64,000 nucleotides of DNA, taken from NCBI GenBank assembly GCA_032717465.1, contig CM064681.1, positions 18,557,565 through 18,621,564 on the forward strand, written 5' to 3'. Under the pieces are notes generated by a model, which ran no database searches, had not been told where the DNA came from, and worked only from the letters and a program-made list of their open reading frames with translations. Positions 31,741 to 43,170 of the stretch are shown piece by piece. This DNA is from Coenobita brevimanus. Its lineage: Eukaryota > Arthropoda > Malacostraca > Decapoda > Coenobitidae. Numbering within the stretch: the first letter of the stretch is position 1; each line of letters begins with the position of its first letter. The translations under genes were made by a program, and so were the position numbers.

Positions 31741-33905
31741 TGGATGGTGGGGGCATTTATGGTCTCCCCCTCCCCCCGGGGACTCCAAAGCTTAGTTATT
31801 AGACACCATTTTATTTTTTTTTTAATTTTGAAAAGGAAGTGTAGTGTGTAATGTGCATGTAATTTGATTGACCATTAGAAAAACATGTATTGGAGAGCAT
31901 GCTGACCTACTGTCTGTGTTACTGAAACACTGAAAAAGTTCAGCAAAGGGGGATCATCAGGAATTAGTTCCGAGGGCTGATGAAACTAGAGCTCCAGCTT
32001 TTCCTGTCATCAGCTTTCCATCTACCTTGGGAGTACTGCTCTGCTCGACTGGTACTACAGTCTACTCCCTTGGCAGACTGTGTCATGCATTCCAGAGGAG
32101 TGACATGAAATCTCTACAGTTTTTTAATATAGCACATGCATATGCTCTCTGAGTGGAAGGGATGGGTACTGCCTGCATAAAGCAGTGGTTACCATAGTCT
32201 CAGAATGCATCCCGACTGGATGAAAGTCGCGGCCAGACAACAAAAAGGCGTTCGATTCCTCTAAAACAAGTGATTCTGAGGGAGAAGGAAAGGCCAAAGA
32301 ATCATAAGGTGAAGTGTGGTGCTCCAGCATTGCCACAAACGTAACCTCAACCTCACAATCACAACTCCAAAGATGCCACTCCAAGCATCTGCCCCCTCAA
32401 AGTTGCAAACTTAGTTTTTTGAGGATAACACCGACACCGAGAGCAAATAAGACCCAGATGACCCGTGGACAAGTACTGAGGGCGAGGCCACGGATGATGT
32501 TGCAGAATAAATGCAACATAGAGTGCTTGGGACGACGTGATGTTGAGGTAGAGGGGGTAGAGGTTACGCAAGGAGAGGCAACGTTGCCACTTCCAGCACC
32601 ACACAAAGTACTGCAGTAGGTAAGAGAAAAAGTGACTTCACCTGTGATTATATCAGGTATTTCCATAAAGTTTGTAATGACTGCCCACGTGTACACAGAA
32701 GCTACTGGGGCGAGGCTGCTTCCCGTCTCCTCGACGGTGGTTTTCTATGGAAGCTGGAGCAGGGACTGTGGTAGATGGGTTCGTCCCGGGCATCTTACTG
32801 CTGCTTTTGATTGGACTTAATAGAGGAAAATGGGAAAGGCAAGAAACAGTACAGTAGTTTGAAAGTTGAGTGTATCCATTGATGTAGGTGGAAATGGCAA
32901 TGGCACGGTGAGGTGGGCCTGGTGATAATTCTCACATTCTTTAGAAGCATAGTGCTTAGTATATTGGAGGATGGGGGGAGGGGTTGTCAACAGTGTAGAA
33001 GCAGCCTATCACCCTATAAAGATTCAAACGAAATGGGCGATGAAATGTACAGGAAGACAGGAAATATCAGATGCTGTACAGAGATTTAAAAAAAAAAAAA
33101 TGTTTGAATAATGGTGAAATATTGGTGGAAAGTGTGATGGTAGGTTGGCAGAAATAAGTAAGTGCAGATAGAGGAAGTGGATTGTGTGAATCAGGTATTC
33201 ACAGAAGAAACAAGAAGAGCCATTCATAGAGTGCAACACCCACGCAAACAAACTGGTCTAAAATCGAGTATTTGATTATGCTCTGTGACACTGACCTTCG
33301 ACTGATTCCCTTCAGAACTGAATTAGTTATTTATTTTTTAGTTTGCCTAACCATGCATCACTCCACCTTCTTTGATTCAAATCAGGCCATTGCTGGTTAG
33401 GTTGACTTTGCCCAGCGATCTTGAACGTTGACCTTTCCATTTGATCTTAACATTTCCTTAATTCTCAGAATCGAACATTTTTTCCTTATGACAGGCTTAA
33501 CGATTCCACAAGGTTTAGTTTACTGTATATCAGATTATTATTATTATTTTTTTTTGCCAAGTGGCATTGACCTTTGGCCTACTGATTTAAAAAAGTAAAA
33601 GGTTACCCTCCTCGGGTATTCTCAACTCATCTACCATTTTTTACCCAAATCAAAACTTGTTTAGTTATTTTGTCCATACATAGACACACAGGTAGAACTT
33701 TGACTTCATCTTGTGACCTTTAATTATGATTTTTCTCAAATTTGAACTACTCCGTTCTTTTCTGACCCTTAACCCTTTCACGAAGATTAGTTCAAATAAG
33801 ATCAAAACTGTGCGAGTAGCCCTTGCTCTATGACCTTCGTCAGTGTCATTTCCTTGTGGCCCTGATATTGACTGATTGCTCTCTGATTTGAATATTTTCA
33901 TATAC
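31741..33905. other. Unassigned sequence with a short gypsy-tail-like block
   Basis: No coding domain recognised. About 32710-32800 matches 5970-6062 of the gypsy tail (GCTGCTTCCCGTCTCCTC), and 32806-32850 resembles 4893-4936. Several short TGACCTTT-type motifs occur between 33400 and 33860. The open frames at 32124-32696 are not recognised. Confidence 0.4.
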
Positions 33906-34129
33906 AAAATTGTATTCGATGGCTTTTGAGAAAGTAAGAGACGGAGAAAGTAAGAGATGGCCAATGGGGCAACAGCCAAATCATGATGGATACAAACAGC
34001 AAAATACTTGTGAGGAAAAAAGCAAATCTCAGCAGAGTAAGAGGAGACTGGCTAGGAAAAGGAGGAGTAAAGAGGGAGAAAAGGATCAGGAAGACATAGG
34101 TTTTAAAAAATCCTGAAAAAAGTCAAAGT

Positions 34130-34690
34130 TAGGGAAGCACTAGAGATGTAAGGAGTACGTGGTAAAAATATGGAATATGCGGAGGAGATAATGATTGAAA
34201 GAATCTGGAAAATGTGTGGACTTCCCTAGAAGAATAGGAGAGTGCCAGAGGACAGAAAGTCAGACTTACTAGTTTTCTTGGACAAGAGAGAAGAGGAAGG
34301 AAAAATGTGAGGAGATCATAAGTGTATTTATCTCAACATAGTAGAAAAAATCTACTGTATGATAATTTTTGACAGTAATGCAGGGAAACGAGAAAATGGT
34401 AGGAGAGGTACAGTACAAGAAGGTTTAGGGTGGTAATTGAGTATAAAGACAATGTCTAGTCTACGAGATGTATAGCAGAAAAACATTTAGAGAATGGAAT
34501 GCAGTTGTATGCTGCCATAATGGAACAGATGGGCACGGAATTTGGAAAGTGCTGTATTAAGAGAAAATTGTTGATTTCCCTCAGGCAGAGTATGTATGCC
34601 GGTGCATGTAAGAGACGATTTGCTGGAAAGTGTCACAATTTCCTTGAGGTAATAATGAGAATGGTGGTGGTGTGTGATGGAGAGAGGACA
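34130..34690 (+). pseudogene. Degenerate RTE-like RT fragment
   Basis: Plus-strand reading in pieces: IERIWKMCGLP, RRVPEDRKSDLLVF and a GRRGTVQEGLG-like part. These follow the same order as the RT segment MWKMCRLAWEEGRVPED (RTE1 near 17300) through the GFRKGRG region. Many stops; the call rests on colinearity alone. Confidence 0.45.
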
Positions 34691-34775
34691 TCCTGATGGC
34701 AGAGGATAAAACGACGTGATTGCAATTTTTCAGTGGTTACCCTCTCCATCAGGCCATAAACAAGTAGACAGACCT

Positions 34776-35180
34776 ACCCACTCCAGCCTCAACAATGATG
34801 TGAGAGTAACCTACCTGCCTCGACAGTGATGTGAGAGTTACCTCCCGCCTCAGCAGTGATGTCAGAGTAATCTGTCCACCTCAGCAGTGATGTAAGAATA
34901 ACCTACCCATCTCAGAAGTAAAGTGAGAGTAGCTTACCGACCTCATGAGTGATGTGGAACTGACCTGCCCACCTCAGCAGTAATGTGAGAGTGATTTACC
35001 GACCTTATCAGTGATATGAGAAAGACCTAACTGCCTGAGCAGTAATGTGAGAATGCCTGCCCACCTCATTAGAAATGTGAGAGTGACTTATCTGGCCAAG
35101 CAGTAAGTGAGAGTAACCCACCCCCCTCATCAGGGATGTGAGAGTGACCTACCCACCTCATCTGTAATGTGGTTGTGACT
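34776..35180. repeat. Degenerate ~37 bp minisatellite, about 11 units
   Basis: Units follow CCTCAGCAGTGATGTGAGAG, then TGACCTACCCAC, with frequent substitutions and small indels. The unit spacing is 34-39 bp. Confidence 0.85.
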
Positions 35181-35920
35181 TACTCTTCGAGCCTGGCCAA
35201 CCGCCCAGGAGAGCTGTGCTTGCGTCATGTTAGAGTCCTGGCCGGCCACACCCACCTCGAACACACCCACACCCCAAGCTGCTCCAACATCAGCGAGCTG
35301 GATGATTTATATGGTAGTGGTGTTCTGTTATTATCTGTTTCACAGCTTTTTCAGTAGATTTCTAAACTATAGGATACAGGTGCATGAAAAGCACGGATAC
35401 ATTAACATAGTGAACTCTCATAATATGCTTTACATACTCGAGAGAAAATTCTAATCACTAAGGTTAGGCTCAAAATATGCAAACGGTCCCAATAATCTTG
35501 TTTTTTAGAATGGAAAAATGGATCTTCCTAAAAAAAAAAAAAAAAAAATAGGCAAAACTTCCAAATATCTTCAGCAAGAAATAAAAAGAATAAACTTGAT
35601 TTTTTTTTTTTCATTTTGTCTAATGTTACTGTTAAAACGGAACTGTCTGTAAGGAATATATGATGTGTACCGCATAATAAACACAGTATTTCGTATTTCA
35701 CGATGACTTGCTTAGGTACTTGTTCTCCAACAGAAAAATCTATAAAGTATTTATTTGCAGTATATAAATAGATACTGTAAAATTCCTGTCTCTTATCGTA
35801 CCTTCTGCTCTACTTGAATGACTTCTAATTTATTTTCAAAGACTTACTTCAGTATATAGATTTCAGACACCAGAAATTTTATAGTGATAAATGATGTACT
35901 GTACTGCATTTATATTGAAA
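35181..35920. other. No recognised feature
   Basis: AT-rich after 35340, with two homopolymer runs (A at 35530-35548, T at 35600-35611). A short reading near 35190-35310 (LRHVRVLAGHTHLEHTHT) is not recognised. Confidence 0.4.
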
Positions 35921-35921
35921 C

Positions 35922-36038
<117 letters not shown>

Positions 36039-36651
36039 ATTTTTTCCTTTGTTTCTTTTTTGTTTCTATGTCATCTCGATCCCCACATACCCACGTTTGA
36101 GGCTGACGACTCTGTCTTCTGATATCAGTAAAATTCACTAACAGCAAGGTTCGAATGTGATGACTCATTTCTGGGTGAACTTCAGTACATCACTGTCTCT
36201 AGCAGGGTTGTACAAATTCTTTTACAATTTACACAGACCAACATGGTAACCTGGAAGCACTTTATTTATTTATTTATTTATTTTTTTACATTGCTGTGAC
36301 TATAGTTGATGTTCACAGGTAGAAATCTGTGTGTTGCAACCAAAGGGACCAAACTGAACTAATGAAACGGTGTTAAGTATTTCGCTTCACTGGAATGGTG
36401 TGTTTGTTTAAAAAAAAAAAAAAAAAAAAAAGCATGCAGAGCATAGATATTAAAGATCTAAAATATTCGTGGATATAGTTATGGGTTACTCGACGCCTCA
36501 GTGAATGACTGCAACTGTGGTTGAACCTTTAACAAGAGCTCTCATTTTTTTTTTTTACATAACACTTTTAGTCCCACATCTTAGTTTATACTTTTGCAGC
36601 CACCAGACGATTTACTTTGTATTGTTAGATGCTTTTCAAACTGAAGAGGTA

Positions 36652-37024
36652 CGATGTACAGTTGGAGAAATTTCCGCGCGGGACACCACGTAGGAGGCAG
36701 CAGGAGCAGCAAATAATTTAATCTGGTAACAGTGTTGGGGATAAAGGTGGGGTGGGACATGAGGGCAGCTGTGTGGTGGGAGGGGTGGGATGTGCTGGGT
36801 AGATGAGGGATTGGGGGGGGGTAGTCGGGGTAGCTGTGTGGTGGGAGGGGTGGGACGTGCTGAGTAGATGAGGGATTGGGGGGGGGGTAGTCGGGGTAGC
36901 TGTGTGGTGGGAGGGGTGGGACGTGAGGGATTGGGTGTAGTGGTTGTAGCTATGTTGGGAGGGATGGGAGTGGGGGTAGGGGTATGTTGGGGAGAGGCTT
37001 AGTAGCCATTTAATGTTGTAACAT
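36652..37024 (+). repeat. Left arm of a distant inverted repeat
   Basis: AGTTGGAGAAATTTCCGCG, TCTGGTAACAGTG and the inner end TTAGTAGCCATTTAATGTTG match in reverse complement the region 40280-40497. The arm is enlarged by a G-rich minisatellite at 36758-36955. Confidence 0.7.
36758..36955 (+). repeat. G-rich minisatellite, about 2.7 units of ~69 bp
   Basis: The repeated unit contains GCTGTGTGGTGGGAGGGGTG and GATTGGGGGGGGGTAGTCGG. It has many runs of three or more G, so G-quadruplex formation is possible. Confidence 0.85.
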
Positions 37025-37949
37025 AATTTGCTTTGATTTTAAATGAATGTGTTTTTATGATAGAACACACGAAGTAGCAACAAGCTGTAAAGTAATGGTT
37101 CATGACATGATGAAAAATGGTCAGTTCAGTAATCATGAAAGGCTGATATAAACAAACAGACATAACCAACACGTAACCTTATATAATAACTCGCCCCCCT
37201 TCTGTATTTATAACATCCCTGTTGTAACAGACTAATATCAGACGTTTACCTCAGATACGTCTCACAAAAGTTGCTCATACATTTTTAATTGTAACGTTGA
37301 TATGTAGTGCATTTAAAATAAAGTATAAGTATAATCTTCCCTTTCTTCGTTGTTTCAGTCAGTCATTAGCATTTTTTTTTACCCCAAAAGACATTAAAGT
37401 ATGTCAGATTTTAAGACAAATGCATCTTTGCTAGCTGTTAATGTGAATTTGATATATTTCCTGAATCATAAGCACATGTTGGCTTCTTGTCACAAACTAA
37501 TTTATACATAAACCAGACATAGACATTTTCGGGTCAATCAACAGCGTCTGCGTGTGTGTGTTGTGCAGTGTATAGTACTGGGTCTCTCGCTGTGTAACTC
37601 TCTCAGTTTATCTCACACAGACTCATAAATAGGCTTGGGATGATCATGCATTTGCATATGTGCATATGCAAATGCATGTTCTAGCCATTTATGAGCGTAA
37701 GCGCATATTCCTACTTTATTGTTTATTTCTACTGCATATTCTTTGAAATTTCCTGGGCATTGTAACTTCTTCAACTTATGATAGTATTTGAAGTCAAAAT
37801 ATCCATCAGATCATAGCGAATTATATACTACTTAGTTGGCTGTGGTTGGCAAGGCCATGACTTGATGGTCAGTAGGCAGCAACTGAATGAAATGGATTCG
37901 TTTAGCACCACCGACTCACCAGAGTCTGAGAAGCATGCATGGCCTGTGA

Positions 37950-37951
<2 letters not shown>
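37025..37951. other. No recognised feature
   Basis: AT-rich sequence inside the inverted repeat pair. A palindromic TGCATTTGCATATGTGCATATG stretch near 37648-37675 is the only structure noted (first 20 bases relevant). Confidence 0.35.

Positions 37952-38022
<71 letters not shown>
37952..38022. repeat. (TA)n at the 3' side of an RTE-like fragment
   Basis: A pure TA run abutting the LINE fragment at 38023. Confidence 0.95.
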
Positions 38023-38024
<2 letters not shown>

Positions 38025-38450
38025 TTGCCCTAGTCCCTGCTGGGGTCGGCAGCTCTTATATGTTGCCGTCAGTAACTTCTGACCGCTGCGTCCTCCTCCT
38101 CCAGGCCTAACTGCCTCATTTGTTTCTCAATTCCATCTCTCCACCTAATCCTTTGTCTTCCCCTAGTTTTTCTCCCTTCCACCTGACTCCTCCATGCCAC
38201 CTTCACAGGATCAACTTCCTCCATCCTGGTCACATGCCCTTACCACCTCAAACATACCTATCTTGCCATCTCCACAATTGACGCAACTCCTGCCTCAGCT
38301 CTGATGTCATCATTCCTCCTTCTCTCTCTGTGTGACACTCCCATCAGCCATCGCAGCATTCTCAGCTCTGTCCTCTCCAGCTGTTTCTCTTCATTCTTCC
38401 TCAGCGGTCAGGCTTCTACGCCGTACAGCAATATAATAGCAATTTTTGGA
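38023..38450 (-). pseudogene. RTE-like LINE 3' fragment (C-terminal region)
   Basis: The minus strand reads QLERTELRMLRWLMGVSHRE, then in shifted frames a stretch that aligns with the post-RT region RGRP.IRW-like of RTE elements (KTRGRQRIRW-like near 38160), and ends near LLTATYKSCRPQQGLGQR. It is truncated upstream at about 38450. Confidence 0.6.
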
Positions 38451-39049
38451 AGATGGCTTCAGGCCATTCCTCTATCTACCTCACACACCCCGAAGGGGGG
38501 CGTGTTCCCCAGTTTGGAAAGCACTGGTTTACAAGAACATTGCAAACCCAGTGCTAACCCAACATAGTCATTGGTACTGACACATTCTGTCAGTGGCGTT
38601 TTTTGCTATTGGTTCAGCTAATAATATTCGTTTATCCAGACAAATGTTAGAATGCATTGTACTAGACTGATGCATGAAGCTTATCAGAAACTCAGTAGAA
38701 CAGAATAGCTGGGTTGAGAAACACTTCTTGTTTAAATGTAGTGGGACAAATAAGTCCTTCCTTCGACCAAATTCCCAGAAAGAATTATTATTCAGCTATA
38801 TTCTCCTCAAGTGTGAGTTGTATGAGACAATAAGTATGTGATATTACCTCTTAGAGTGTGTGGAAGGAGTGGACGGAGAGAACTGCCTACCAAAATTTAA
38901 TGCGTCTGGGTGAGTGTGTGTAATTCACCGGGTCTGTCAGGATAACGTGATTGACGTGATCGTCATTACTCTCCAGAAAGATAGTTGAATGCCCATACAG
39001 TCCGATCTAGGGCAAGGCTGTGACCTTCACACACGCACACAACCATTCC

Positions 39050-39165
39050 CCCCCTCAAGAGGAACAGTAACCTTCCACTTCGTTCGTGAAACTTTTCACA
39101 CCCGATCGTGCGCGAACCCGCGTCTTACTACTGAAGATGGTCAGGCGTAAGCATTACCACTACGC

Positions 39166-39169
<4 letters not shown>
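39050..39169 (-). mobile_element. tRNA-related SINE head
   Basis: In reverse complement it reads ACTGGCGTAGTGGTAATGC (A box) and GCGGGTTCGCGCACG (B-box-like), with about 30 bp between, as in a tRNA head. It starts directly at a (GT)n tract. The body is short or absent. Confidence 0.5.
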
Positions 39170-39255
<86 letters not shown>

Positions 39256-39266
39256 GTGTGTGTGTG
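39170..39266. repeat. (GT)n microsatellite
   Basis: Almost uninterrupted GT, with one C substitution near 39251. Confidence 0.95.
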
Positions 39267-39571
39267 GAGGCTAGTTAGAACAATTGTGTGGACGGGGCGA
39301 CAGCTACTGCTAGCATATTTGTAGATATTACATTATGAAGATTTCGTAAAACTTTAGGTGCATGCACAATTTGTAGCAATGCAAGTCTTACATAGTGCTG
39401 ATAATTTTGTGTGTGTCGTGTGTATTTTGTCTAATATATCACCATCTTTAACAGAGACATTATGTCCGATTTTCACTTTATATGACAACTGAAAAATAGA
39501 CTGATTGTATCTTTATTCCTGCCAACGGCAAGGTTACCAGTGTGACTGTATGTAAGTACTCTACTGCGTGT

Positions 39572-39575
<4 letters not shown>

Positions 39576-39607
<32 letters not shown>

Positions 39608-39750
39608 GCACGTTTAATACTCGTATAATCACACACGTATGCACATAAGCATAAAGTTATATAGGCCTATTAAGAAAGATTATGCACGTTTAAGACTCGT
39701 ATAATCACACACGTATGCACATAAGCATAAAGTTATAGAGGCCTGTTAAG
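39576..39750. repeat. (GA)n followed by a 76 bp tandem duplication
   Basis: GAGAGA (39576-39602), then two copies of a unit starting GATTATGCACGTTTAA at 39602 and 39678, differing at only a few bases. Confidence 0.9.
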
Positions 39751-40279
39751 ATATGAGGGATTGGCCCTATGGAAGTGTTGACAGGAGTATGCTTAAATTT
39801 ATAGTCTGGTATGAAGGCCAGGCTCATCCATCCGTAACCAGGGTAGGTGCCTATACGATTATGAAAGGATAACAAATTACGCCGTTAGTCTAAAGGATGT
39901 ATTTTCCTTATTCTGCCAGCGTTCGGTTTTAAGATAACAGTAGTTGACTAATACAAATATAAAATGGACTATTACAGGATGCTAAATTCTGTATTCACAA
40001 GTTTCAATGTAAGTTACAGCATCTTTGTTAAGCAACTTGCATGAGAAGCAGTTGAAATCGATTCTAAATATTTGTAAATTCTCGATCAACAATATAAAGC
40101 TTTCCGATGAGAAGACGGAATGACGGAGGCGAAAGATAAGGTTACGAGTTGGCGATACCTGTTTCCTTAGGTATTGAACTAATTCCATCAAATACTGAAC
40201 ATCATTAGCAGCTTGTTGGCACTACCTTTTACTTTTAATAGAAAAATCGAATTGGAATGATTATCTACGCGGAGTTTGT

Positions 40280-40497
40280 TGACAATTAATAGCTACTTAA
40301 CCTCTTCCTAACACCCACCTACCCCCTCCACCACCCCTCCTCTCCCTCATCACTCACCTTCCCCGCAACTCCCACCCCCTGCTTAACCCCCAGCACTGTT
40401 ACCAGATCATTTCTGTCTGTCGCTACTGCTGCCATCTACACAGTGCCACTCGCGGAAATTTCTCCAACTGTACCTCTGGTTAACTCTACCACTGCTA
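40280..40497 (-). repeat. Right arm of the distant inverted repeat
   Basis: The reverse complement of this stretch aligns with 36652-37024 (AGTTGGAGAAATTTCCGCG; TCTGGTAACAGTG; the inner end near GTTGACAATTAATAGC). It lacks the minisatellite expansion. Confidence 0.7.
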
Positions 40498-40803
40498 TGG
40501 GCTCTCCTAAATTTAATAAGTAAAATATCTGACTACCACGTTGAACTGATTTTCTTTTTTGTCTATCGACCATTGGGGCCGAAAGCGCAGGTCATTAAGG
40601 CATTTTTTTCCATTTGATTATATTTTTTTATTATTTTTCTTTTTCTTTATATTATTCCTGCTATGAGACAACTTATAAAGAAATAAATAAAAAGAAACCA
40701 ACTCAAATATCATAAAACTGATAAACCTAACTTAACAAGATTCTAACCAATACTAAGAACTATAGATACAAATAGCTAAATCTACGCTAATGGGAAAAAT
40801 ACG

Positions 40804-41245
40804 TCGACCAACAGAACACCATCGACTGTAGATATACTATAACAGCTTCATACATTACACACCTGCGCTCATCACCTGCTGACTGCCGGTCGAGGCACAT
40901 GGATTAAATATAGAGGATATCAGAATATGAAAGAGAACCAGAGGAGGAGTCCAGAACCATTCCATATATTATATACATCAACTGTCGGCCCTAATTAAGA
41001 AAACGTATATGAGCAGTTGCAAACCATGCATACCTGTTTATCTATAAAAAGTGAAGTATCTTGTCCAACAGAACACCATCGACTGAAAATGCACACTTGC
41101 ACTCATCAACTGGTTATTATCAGGCAAGGCACTTGGTATAATCTAGGGGATATCAATATCAGAAATGGAGCAGTCAGAAACAGGAATTATTTGCAATCCT
41201 CCAACTATCAACCGCAACTAAATTATATACTATATGCATATCTAC
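40804..41245 (+). repeat. Imperfect direct duplication (~185 bp units)
   Basis: CCAACAGAACACCATCGACTG occurs near 40808 and 41064 (21-base match, last base variable). ACTCATCA.CTG, a GAGGCAC-like motif and AGGGGATATCA follow in the same order in both copies. Confidence 0.65.
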
Positions 41246-41543
41246 AGTCGATAAAAACCGTATCCACACAGTAAGAAAAGTCACTGCACTCTGATCAATC
41301 CGTTTTCCCTCAAGAAAGCCATCAATTTATCAGTCAGAACAATATCCCCACAGCTCTAAATGGTGGAAAGGGAAAGTCCACTGCGCCTAGTAATTTAGGA
41401 GTGACTTGCATTCACGAAAAAATCGACGAAAGCACAGGATGATATGACTGATACCTAGCACTGCACCACAGAAGTCACAGTGCAGTGAAAATAGTCTCTA
41501 AATATATGGCAACATATGAATAATTGAGTAATAAGTGTGGATT

Positions 41544-42000
41544 TCATCCACATCTTTCCAATGTTTTTTCTTCAAGGTGCCTGGGATGGTTTGAAGTGTC
41601 CCATTCGCCAGGGAAAAGATTGCAGGTCAGAATATTCATTCTGGTCCACTGACTTTGCTCCAGAAGATTTACTAGTAATGATTTCTTTCTGATGGAGACA
41701 GTCGACTGTAGAACGTGAGGAACGTCCCAAGTCTCCTCAAGTTCCCCAGCCGACTTCACAAGTACATCATCCTGCTCATTGCAATAAATTCGGCAATGAC
41801 CAGGCACCCAGATCAGCGTGAAGAATTCATGGGAGAAATGCAATTTAATAATGATGCCTTCCTGGATCTCGTAAGAATGGGTAGTGCCTGAAGGGTTGAC
41901 TTAGAATCTGAATGAATGACCAATGAATTATAATGAGAATTTAGACATTAGTCTATGGCTTTGTCGTTAGCAAAAAGTTCAGATGTGATCACTGATGTAT
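41544..42000 (-). pseudogene. RNase H domain fragment of an I/Jockey-group LINE
   Basis: The minus strand reads SDSKSTLQALPILT (about 41890-41930), followed after a short gap by FTLIWVPGHCRIYCNEQDDV (about 41760-41820). These are the TDSxSALxAL and WVPGHxGIxGNExAD motifs of LINE-encoded RNase H. The reading continues to a stop at 41544. There is one stop near the upstream side, and the RT is not seen nearby. Confidence 0.7.
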
Positions 42001-42192
42001 ATAAGCAGGCAAGCAAAACCTGAGGGCACATTCAGTCAACCACACATTAGCACCCACACATTCACTCGACTTGGAGCATTGGTGCACAATTGGTGGGACC
42101 CCAAATGACGTGTGATGATGTTACGGAACCAATGGTGGACCTCCACCTCTGGCGCATTGGTCTTTGGTGCTGGGAGCCTTGAGACACCAACA

Positions 42193-42960
42193 TTAACCTA
42201 CCGCGTGCCAATGCCATTTTAAAACGGTCTGACATTCCGCGGCCAGTGTCAGTGCCGTTTTAAAATGGTTTAAAATAGAAACATTCACTGTGACCGCATT
42301 TTTCAAGATTCGTGGGTAAAAATTGGCAGGCATGTATGGAAGCTGTTCCTCTACTATCCCCCAGGCTGCCAAGGCCATACACTCACTAGCTCCCCTCCTC
42401 ATGCTCGCTCTGCCTCACTCTGCCTGTGTGCCTTACCCAATGCTGTACATAGTGAAGGCATTTTGTAAATATTTTCGTGTAAATGTAAGATGTAAATATT
42501 TTCTTGTAAGTGTAAGGATTATATAGTGAAGTCAAGTTGTAAATACCTTCTTGTAAGTGCCAGGACTGTACATAATGAAGTCAGGTTGTACCTATCTTCA
42601 AGTAAGAGTAAGATAATGCATTCACAGTGAGAAAGACATGCAAAGTGTGATAGATGTTAGAGTAATAAGCAATCAGAAAAGTGTACTGAACTACCTTCAC
42701 AGCATAAATACCTGAGTATACCTTACACAGAAAACGGCTTTCTCTCACCTACGTGGTGCGCGTGAGAGAGCTGATATACCTGTATACGAGTATGCAGGAC
42801 TCAATAAAACCCATTTCTGAGCTTCGGTGAGCATTTTAATGGTGAAATTTGTTGTTTTCATATCAAAATCTATCATTTTAGCCAATAAAAAAAGGTCAAA
42901 AAAATGGCCGGCATGGAGGTGACCCATAGGGCTTAAAATAGCTTGCATGTGGCGGGTTAA
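42193..42960 (+). mobile_element. TTAA-flanked piggyBac-type MITE E
   Basis: TTAA at 42193-42196 and 42957-42960. Left end CCTACCGCGTGCCAATGCC; right end in reverse complement CCCGCCACATGCAAGC, giving a ~12 bp imperfect terminal repeat. Inside the left end are two near-palindromes, CCATTTTAAAACGG and CCGTTTTAAAATGG, about 41 bp apart. The interior contains repeated TGTAAATATTTTC motifs and no coding domain. Confidence 0.75.
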
Positions 42961-43170
42961 AGTTGGGTGGCTCCCAGAGCCCTATATTTTTAAACACCAA
43001 CTTGTCATAGTCATTGAGGTCCACACCAAGCTCCTGAGTCTAAGTGGAGGCAAACGGCAAGTGGCCGTTGAACCCTCCACATATGATGGTGGCATTGGTG
43101 CATGGGAGTACAGACCACATTGCCAATATTTTGTTCTCTAACTGTTGCTGTAAGACAGTAGCACGGGGCC

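Noticed and set aside
33773..33790. TTAACCCTTTCAC as a piggyBac terminus
   Set aside because: No partner terminus or internal similarity within several kilobases.
34776..35180. CRISPR-like array
   Set aside because: The units are contiguous and degenerate without unique spacers, and the genome is animal.
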